In this document: positions 57,236-64,000 of the stretch, piece after piece
Position numbering within the stretch: the stretch's first letter is position 1
Layout: each line of letters opens with the position of its first letter
Assembly: GCF_047663525.1 (NCBI RefSeq)
Contig: NC_092601.1
Span: 14,469,501 to 14,533,500 of the forward strand
Length of the DNA stretch: 64,000 nucleotides
Source of the DNA: Anas platyrhynchos
Taxonomy: Eukaryota > Chordata > Aves > Anseriformes > Anatidae
Direction of reading: 5' to 3'
The notes under the pieces: model-generated
What the model was told of the DNA's origin: nothing
Seen by the model: only the letters and a program-made list of their open reading frames with translations
Databases searched by the model: none
Position numbers and translations under genes: made by a program

Positions 57236-58683
57236 AAGTCCCAAAAGAGGAGAAACCTGAAACAAAGTGGAGACAGCAACCACAAAAGGCAGAAGCAGAG
57301 CGAGTCTCCCCACCTTCAGCACCAGCAAAAGGGGGGTGTGAGAGGAGGTGAGGATGTTGGGAACATCTTGCTGGCACCCATGTGTGTTTGCACGCTCGCC
57401 CAGGATGGGTCACCCACCTCTGCTCAGCCTCCATCACCCACAGAGGTGTCCCTCACCCAGTCCCCATTCCCATCCCCATTCCCGTTGTGCAGGAGCAGGG
57501 CAGCCACACAAGAAACCACCCTACTCCGTGGATGTCCACCCATTCCCTGAGCCCGTTTCCCCCACCACCTGTGCCCCCACCAGCCCCTCTCTCCATCTGA
57601 CTCCTCTTCCACCCGGACCTGCCCAGCTCCCTCCCTCGTACCCTCCATCCCTCCGTGTTTATGTTCCCTTCCTCGCCCCCACCTCCAGGCACAATTCGGT
57701 GCCCCTGGGTCCAGCCACATCCCCCCCAACCCCACCGAGGCACCACCGGCAGCGTGCTGCCCTATCCCGGCAGATCCCCAGCCCTCATCTGCTAGGGTGA
57801 CGGGGTTAAAGCTGAGCCTAAATTGAATCGTTAGATGCAGCGGGCATCGCTGGCCGTCTGTCTGTCCATGCATGTGTGCACGCATACATCTACACGCAGC
57901 ATGCAGCCCCCCCATGCCAAAAATCCTGCCGGGGGCTGTGCAGCGCGATGCACATGGGATGCTCCCCGCAGCCAGAGCCTGGGCTCTGATATCCACTGCA
58001 AGGAAAATGTACAGATAAATGCGTGTATAGGATGGGTGCCTGTTAGCAGGCACACAGCATGGGCTGCTCAGTGGTGGGTCACCCACGGGTGGGGAATGTG
58101 GATGGAGCCCTCCTCGTGGCTCCTTGTTGGGGTGCCCGTGTCCCCGCAGCTCTTCCAGCACTGTCTGGACACAAAGCTCCACAACCCTCTGTCACCAGAG
58201 CTGGAAAATCTCCCTAACCCATGGCTGCAGCACTCACGGGCTGTATTTAAAAGTAAGTAAGGGACTCTCCCATGGTGTCTTTTCCATGAACGATATTCCC
58301 AGTGCTGGGTGAGGAGCTGGTTACTGCTCCGTGTCCCCCAGGAGCATCCCGAGCACCACCGCGGGTCTCACCCAGATGTGCCAACGCTGCCACATCAGCA
58401 AGCCCACCCTGGACCCGGGGGCTGCTTGCTCATGCAAAGAGGAAAGCGGGAGCAGACAAAGAGGTGCCACCCATCTGCTGTGCCAAGCCCCAGCTGTGTC
58501 TCCACCGGCTGTGCAGGGGCCACAGAGCCACCTTCCTACTGCCTCCCCCAGCCCCAGCTTTGCCTTTGCTGTGGTTGGCGGCTTTGGGATTTTCTTTCCC
58601 CTGATTTTCTCAGCAGCTGCTGCAAGGCCCAGGATGGTGAGGGCGCTTTCCACATGAGGCACCCAGCAGATCCCTCTCCCCGG
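57236..58683. other. Unassigned GC-rich stretch
   Basis: C-rich DNA with a short CCCATTCC-type tandem at 57464-57484 and biased frames (252 codons at minus 57424-58182). No domain recognised. Confidence 0.4.
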
Positions 58684-58797
58684 CTTGTGCTGTGCGTGAC
58701 TCGGTTTCCCCACCCAGAGATTACCCGCAACCAGGGCTGTATTAGTTAATTTGTACAGCTCTTTGAAAAGTGTTGGAGGCTTTACACACTGCCAGTG
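58684..58797 (+). repeat. Probable MIR/CORE-type SINE, 3' half
   Basis: GCGTGACTCGGTTTCCCCACC near 58693-58713 equals the MIR TGCCTCAGTTTCCCCAYC junction. CAGGGCTGT, TTAGTTAATTTGTACAGCTC near 58741-58760 and TTTGAAAAGTGTTGGAGGCT correspond to the tail GTTTGTAAAGCGCTTTGAGATCC...GGCGC. The head is missing. Confidence 0.6.
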
Positions 58798-59185
58798 GGA
58801 ACAGATCAACAAGTTTTCTAACCCTTCTGAAAAATTAAAGCTTTTGCCAATTAAGCTGGCGGACGCATGGATGTGAATCTAAAATCCTCTTGAGCTCGAG
58901 ACCACGACCGAAGCCTCCCGAGATCAGGCTCTCCTGCTGCTCCTCGGGCTCATCTGTGTCAGAAATGTGTCACAGAACCTGGCTGTAGCAGACACACACT
59001 GAAATGTAACTGGGCTGCAAACAGGACTGCAGCAGGGCCACTGCTCGGGACATCTATCCAGGCAGTGCTAATGTGCAGATAACGTCTTCTCCTCGATTGC
59101 TTGAACTGGTATTGCAGAAATGTCACCGCAAAGCGTAATTTCCTTTAATTTTGCAATTATCCCTCTGATTTGAGTTGCAGCTCTG
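58798..59185. promoter_or_regulatory. Weak candidate regulatory block
   Basis: GAAAAATTAAAGC near 58829-58841, TGCCAATTAAGC near 58844-58855, and TTCCTTTAATTTTGCAATTATCC near 59140-59162 with two cores. Spaced cores and some CpGs; low confidence. Confidence 0.28.
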
Positions 59186-60360
59186 ATGGCACCAGCTATC
59201 AGCGATCTCCATGCGCAGAGCTGTGCCAGCGTACGCATGGCCGACGTTCAGGCGATGTCTATGGCTCCAGTGATCAAATCCTCACTTCTTCTCCTGCTCT
59301 GGGCTGCACCTCTGCTGACACTCACTTGGATGAAGCTGGGATTCGAGTGCAAAGTTTCCCATGCCATAAAGCAACCTGCACACCCTGCCCATACACCCCT
59401 GCTGGGCAAGCTGAGCTGACCAGAAGCAGCAGCAGCACCCAGACCAAGATGCTGGCACCAACCACAGCTCACCCGAGGGGAAAGGCATCGCCCAGTCCAT
59501 GCACAAACACTTGCAGAAGTCCCTGGGCTTCCCAGGAGCCACGCAGACTATTGAAAGCTGCAGGAAAACAAAGCCACGGCGTGGCAACAAAGCAGCCCAA
59601 ACAACACCGTGATGGATGGCAAAGCAAATCGCTTGATACCTGAACGTTCCCATCTCTTCTGGGCTAACGTCCACCCTGGCACAGCCCCGCTGACTTCTGC
59701 TCAGCCACGTGCAGCCCGTTGTGGTTCACCTGCAGAAAACAAACCCATCCCATGTGCTCAGGATGCAGCCCTGCGCCAGTCCCTCGGTGCTGTCACCGAC
59801 GTGTGGCACAGACACCGCTCCGTGGATGAAGGTGCTAAGGACACACTGAAAAGGATAAAAGTCGTGTGTGAGCACAGAAAGCACGTGGGCTTAACCCCGT
59901 TGCACAGCCCTGGGCTAGTGGATGAGGGTAGATGGCCACATTATCGCCCAAATTGTGGAAACAAGGACCACTCAGCACCCCCACGTGCTTGCAGTTGCAC
60001 TGATGGATACAAGCACCAGGCAGGCGTGCTGCGATGCACAACCCCACATCAGACCTGGGCACCTGCTCCTGATGGAGTCATTTATCCCCACCAGTGCCTG
60101 CCCGAGAGGGTGGCACTCGGTGCATGGGAGCCTGGGGATGCCAATTAAAACCAACGCTCTCCAGTGGACCCTGCAAGCTGTGGTCAGCCACTCGGCCCCT
60201 TGGTGCAAACACAGGGATGGGAACAACCCTGACACCGCTCCCCATGCGTGGTGGGTGCACCCTGGGGGGGCCACCCCGTCCCCTTGCACACACACACCCT
60301 GAGAAAGGTCTCATGGGGCTGGGGACCCCTTCTTCACCCTTCCCCAGTCCCCAGTGGAAA
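59186..60360. other. Unassigned GC-rich stretch
   Basis: GC-rich DNA with domain-free frames on both strands (179 codons at plus 59609-60148). No repeat recognised. Confidence 0.4.
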
Positions 60361-60545
60361 AATTTACCTTTCGGAGCAAGTCCAAGATATTAATTAAGAT
60401 AAATCTACCTCAATTTTGAGATTCTCTTATCATGTAATTTATCAAAATTATGTTAATTATTTCTGTAGGGCAGCAAAATTATTACCTCTTCCGTGTCTGA
60501 TTTGTATTAATATTCATAATTTAATAATTCAGCATCCAAGCCATC
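60361..60545. promoter_or_regulatory. Candidate conserved noncoding block (left of a pair)
   Basis: The TTAATTAA palindrome (60390-60397) is followed by ATCATGTAATTTATC near 60429-60443, ATGTTAATTATTTC near 60450-60463, GTATTAATATTCATAATTTA near 60505-60524 and ATAATTCAGC near 60525-60534. Very AT-rich and core-dense, with an abrupt GC-rich border at 60550. Confidence 0.45.
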
Positions 60546-60790
60546 TGGTTTGGGGAGCCACGCTCCTTCCCCTCCCTCCGCCAGAGCCAAATCGCCGCAG
60601 CCTCTCCGCTCCTGCGCCGCTCCCTGACGGTTCCCGACCCAAACTGTGCCACCAGCTCTGGCACTGGCGTCCCCCCGGTGCCACCAGGGGGGCCGTGGCA
60701 GGGTCCCGTGCCCCTGGGGACGGGGAGCAGCCCCTGCCCCTGCGCCGGGCTGAGCCTCTGTCACCGGCGCTGTCTCAGCCCGGCAGGTGA
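60546..60790. other. GC- and CpG-rich spacer between two AT-rich blocks
   Basis: About 245 bp of GC-rich DNA with CpGs (for example 60590-60630) and a CTCF-like CCACCAGGGGGG word near 60681-60692. Its position between two core-dense AT blocks is striking, but it is short for a CpG island and no splice donor is evident. Confidence 0.4.
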
Positions 60791-60975
60791 GCGCAGCTGA
60801 ATTGACATTTTCCACACTTTGTGATTTTTACACTGTAATTTGACATAATTAATGCCTACATTACTGCTGATAATTTAGCTAGTTAATTAAACTCGGAGGA
60901 GATAATTAAGGAGAGGCTACTGCTTGGACTGCTAATTGTTTTTGTCATTATTTTAGGGGCCCGACAGCTGCCGGC
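60791..60975. promoter_or_regulatory. Candidate conserved noncoding block (right of a pair)
   Basis: CTGAATTGACATTTTCC near 60799-60815, GACATAATTAATGCC near 60842-60856, CTGATAATTTAGC near 60867-60879, AGTTAATTAAAC (60891-60902), GATAATTAAGG near 60901-60911, and GCTAATTGTTTTTGTCATTA near 60931-60950. At least six homeodomain-type cores in 150 bp make this the densest block in the window. Confidence 0.47.
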
Positions 60976-62420
60976 TGAGTCATCCTCCCCATCAGCTGAT
61001 GGCCGCACGTGGCCGCGGTGCCGTGGGCGCAGGGCTCAGGGCGAAGCAGCCCGGGGGCTGCCGTGGCTCAGCCCACGCAGATGGCGAGCGGGGGCTCTGC
61101 GAGCGCACGGTGCCCAGTTCGGCACTGGAAAACAAGAGGACAGATGTCAGGAGGTGTTTGCTGAGGAAAATCTGCGCGGTGGATGCAGGAGAGGCATCGA
61201 GCGTGCCCAAGGTCTTCTTCCTCCGGGTCATCGGGCCGTGACGCAGCCCACGTGCCTGGGGGGAATGCCAGGATATTTGGGGTGACATGGAGCAGAGATA
61301 CCCACTGCCTGGCCAGCTGGAGGGCAGGGCTGAGACCCGCAGTTCCCAATGCATCAGGGCCACGTGCTGCAGGGAAGGTCTGTCCACCCATCCTCATCCC
61401 CACGCACGGCATCGCTCACCCCGCCGGCTGCATCCTCCCGCACGGGTGGCACCGTGCAGTGCAGCAGCGGCACCTGCTTCCTTCTTCTCGGGTGCTCTGG
61501 CCTCATCTTCATCTGCGGCTAAATCCCAACGCTTACTGAAAGCAGAAGCAGATGGGTGACAGCCCCTTCTGGTCCCTGAAGAGAAAAGCACATCGTCGGA
61601 ACCGAGCCCCTGCTCCCCGCTGTGTTTCTCGTCTCGCGGAGCTCCCGGCAGCACGTTCCTACCTCATTGCCCCAAGCACCCCCATTACCCTGTTTGCTCT
61701 CCAGAAAGACTTTGACAAAAGCTCCGGCTCCTCTGAGCACACGACACCAGCACCGAGATCAAAATTTGCATCCTTTCCTTGCCAGGTCGCTCGTTGCCCC
61801 ATGCTGCTTGGCAAAGACCAAAAATCCAGGTGGGAGCAGAGCCCATACATACCCCAGGAGTGGTCAGGAGCTGCAGGAGCACAGCACAGCCCCACAGTCC
61901 CTGGGGAGGAAGGCACAACCATTCCTTCTCCATGGCTGGAGGCCAGCTCGACATCTCCATCCAGAGATTAGCAAGGATACTGGTCACTTCCTAGTTCTGG
62001 CGAACGCCCTTCAAATAATTTGATTAATCATCTTAGCCCCACTCGGCGCAGTTGGCACCCTCCAGAACTGAAGCCTCTCCTGCAATGCTGTGTTGAAAAA
62101 CCATGAAGCTGCTGAAAAGGTTCAACCAAGCATGGCCCAAGGCAGGAGCTGGTATTCCAGAGGCTGTGCACTAGGCTGGCTAAATATTCCCTCTAAACAT
62201 CTCTCCAGCTAGCAGTCAAAGACACGAGACGTGTAACAAATCACATAGGGACTGCTTGCCTTCTCTCACTGTTAGGAGGAGACACTTTTTTTTTTCCTTC
62301 TGCATTTCTATTTATCACAATGAAAAAAAAAGTGTCAAAAGGGCTTTATATTTTCGCTTTGAACAACAGCATTTGGACAGCCCCAAGGATAACAGTCCCA
62401 GCGATCATGAAAAAGTAAAC
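60976..62420. other. Unassigned stretch, CpG-rich at its start
   Basis: 60995-61110 is CpG-bearing. An acceptor-like TTTTAG ends at 60956 just before an open frame (plus 60999-61241), but no donor or domain supports an exon. The rest is GC-moderate with biased frames. T-run at 62287-62296. Confidence 0.38.
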
Positions 62421-62500
62421 ACTTTGCGCTTCTGTAGGCCCTTTCGTCCAAGCATCTCACAGCACTTTGCAAGTGTTGGCCCCAGTCCTGCGAGGGGCCG
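62421..62500 (-). repeat. Possible MIR-type SINE tail, antisense
   Basis: CTTTGCGCTTCTGTAGGCCC near 62422-62441, then CTTTCGTCCAAGCATCTCAC near 62441-62460 and AGCACTTTGCAAG, is the reverse complement of the MIR tail (GTAAAGCGCTTTGAGATCCTTGGATGAAAGGCGC...). The core is not visible next to it. Confidence 0.5.
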
Positions 62501-62937
62501 TGCACATGGATCATCCCATACAGGAATTTATTGGCTGGGCCCAGCAAACCCCATCCACGCAGCCCTGCAGGGCTCTGGAGTCGTTCACCTCCACGTGCTC
62601 CAAGTCAGCTGCTCCACCTGCACTCGCGAGTGCATCAAGAGCCGTTTGTTGGTGTCCAAGCCTGAGCTCCTGGGGTCCTGGGGTTGTGTTTCCATTCTGT
62701 AGAGCTCTTGGCTTTGTCATCGTGGTGCCATCCCTACCACAGGAGCCCTCAAAGCCCAGAAAGCAAAAGAAAAATAAGATAAAGCAAACACGCTCTCTTT
62801 ACAGCGTGGTGGTTTTTCACAGGCTCGTGTCTCTTTGGAGTCATGCTTCGGGATTTCTGTATTTATTTTCACCAGAAGAGAGCCATTCCAGCACTATGGC
62901 TCTCAGAACAGAATAAACCCAGCTGATCTAAAACTGC
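62501..62937. other. Unassigned stretch
   Basis: GC-moderate DNA lying between two same-strand MIR-like fragments. No element recognised. Confidence 0.38.
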
Positions 62938-63003
62938 TCCAGGAAAACTGTGGCAGGGAGAGCAATTTGCCAAAGTCTGCAGCAGCACAAAGAATAACCC
63001 TCA
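62938..63003 (-). repeat. Possible MIR-type SINE core, antisense
   Basis: AGGAAAACTGTGGCAGGGAG near 62941-62960, CAATTTGCCAAAGTC near 62963-62977 and CAAAGAATAACCC follow the antisense MIR core (GAAACTGAGGCACAGAGAGG...ACTTGCCCAAGGTC...GAATAGAACCC). It could be the core of the same insertion as the tail 440 bp to the left, if later DNA separated them, or an independent copy. Confidence 0.42.
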
Positions 63004-63800
63004 AACATCCTTGCTCCCACTGCCTCCACCTGCCAGGAGGACAACCACGGCCCATGCCAGAAACCATAGCTATGCTGTGGACGACGTGGTCCAAACAGCC
63101 CGGGGTGGGGTTGGAGTTTCTGCTGTCATTGTTTTCTTTCTTACAATCAAGAAGTTTTATTGCCTCCTGTACTGCAGGACACCAACACGGAGAGCAAGTC
63201 CAACCCTGCTGTTCCCCATCAGCCAAATTCTGGTAGTTTCCACAGATCCTCAGTAATAGGGTCATCAATATCGTCACAGAGAGCCCCGTCCCAAAGCCAC
63301 AGCCCAGTTAGGCAACATATTGCATGTTGGCCAACGGGGAGTTAGAGCTGAGCGATAGGAGAGCCACTTTCCTTTGAGGAACGAGCCTGGCCTTGTTGGG
63401 ACACCAGGTTCATCACCAGCTTAGGGACAAAGGAGGCTACATGGAGAGCCCTGGGCAGCTCGGCTGAGCAGGAATCTGTCCCCAGAGGTGCCCAGGGGTT
63501 TGCTGGTGACTTGAAGGCATCCACAGTGCCCCTTCCTCTGCGAGGAAGGACGCATTCAATGCACTTGGAGTCCTACTGCTGAGCAGCACGGCAGCCTGCA
63601 GATAAAATCCTGCCGGATTTCAAGCCACCCTTTAACCTCTCTCACCTCCACACTCTCTTGAGTGAAATGAGTATCTCAGCTCCGTCTGGTCCGGCGTCCT
63701 CGTCCCAGCAGGGACAGCCTCAGCCCGGCCTCCCCTGGCCCCTTTTCCTCCAGCAGCCACTGACACGGGGAGAGTGCCCTTAGAACTGGAGCAGAGCGAG
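63004..63800. other. Unassigned stretch
   Basis: GC-moderate DNA with no recognised gene or repeat. Confidence 0.4.
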
Positions 63801-64000
63801 ACGCAAAGGAAGAGCATTAGGGGGAATGAGAGATAGCAAAAGCACAGCCATATCAGACATCTCCAGGCAAGATAACACGATAAATAATCAATCAATCCCT
63901 ACAAAATCCTTAAGTGCTTGATGTATCCTCCTGCAAATTGAATCACTTCTCCTACCAGGAAGTTCTCTCTTGTAAATAAATGAGAGCAGAAATGGCCCAT
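63801..64000. promoter_or_regulatory. Weak candidate regulatory block at window edge
   Basis: ACACGATAAATAATCAATCA near 63875-63894 and AAATTGAATCAC near 63936-63947 give an AT-richer, CNE-like end. The window stops at 64000, so its full extent is unknown. Confidence 0.25.

Noticed and set aside
60678..60696. CCACCAGGGGGG, a second CTCF-like word
   Set aside because: It departs from the consensus after the G-run (G instead of C at a constrained position), so it is weaker than the 24975 site.
60931..61241. Acceptor-like TTTTAG at 60956 followed by an 80-codon open frame
   Set aside because: The frame is CpG-rich and compositionally biased, no clear donor ends it, and the acceptor-like bases belong to the homeodomain-core block.
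1..64000. CRISPR arrays, operons, insertion sequences, phage or plasmid modules
   Set aside because: Nothing of the kind is present. Repeat content and composition point to vertebrate nuclear DNA.

Overview
The window looks like vertebrate nuclear DNA, most likely from a bird. The evidence is a CR1 LINE 3' end with the diagnostic ATTCTRTG-type octamer tail (3640-3741), very low density of young repeats, several old MIR/CORE-type SINE remnants of the kind shared by amniotes, and moderate GC with AT-rich islands. There are no operons, no prokaryotic signals and no long reading frames of plausible coding quality. I recognise no protein-coding exon and no tRNA, rRNA or known small RNA gene. The long open frames lie in GC-rich or purine-rich low-complexity DNA and encode compositionally biased peptides that match no family I know.

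The window reads as a regulatory gene desert or a very large intron. Blocks of about 150-500 bp that are AT-rich, dense in homeodomain-type cores (TAATTA, TTAATTAA, TAATCC), POU octamers and SOX-like motifs, and largely free of simple repeats alternate with longer GC-richer stretches of no recognisable content. This texture is typical of conserved noncoding enhancers around developmental transcription-factor genes. Conservation itself cannot be seen from one sequence, so each block is called only a candidate. The best are near 1.8-2.3, 8.0, 12.3, 19.2-19.5, 24.7, 29.7-30.0, 34.7-35.0, 38.3-38.7, 41.7-42.1, 43.6-43.9, 44.5, 47.2-47.5, 48.3-48.5, 52.0-52.4, 57.0-57.2, 60.4-60.5 and 60.8-61.0 kb.

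The one promoter-like feature is a compact CpG island at about 54.44-54.80 kb. It is flanked by two consensus splice donors pointing outward: minus strand at 54341 and plus strand at 54797. This is the layout expected of a bidirectional promoter with two first exons, possibly of noncoding transcripts. An 18-bp, five-copy minisatellite lies just outside it at 54205-54294.

Repeats: one clear CR1 3' end, one weaker CR1-like remnant, up to seven MIR/CORE-type remnants (best at 43011-43255 and 53672-53881), and fragments resembling old sauropsid interspersed repeats (25.69-25.94 and 31.1-31.5 kb). Notable secondary-structure elements are a perfect 17-bp inverted repeat (22772-22814), a 21-nt palindrome (38586-38606), and smaller inverted repeats at 29940, 40512 and 50808. 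The target gene of the regulatory blocks cannot be named from this window.
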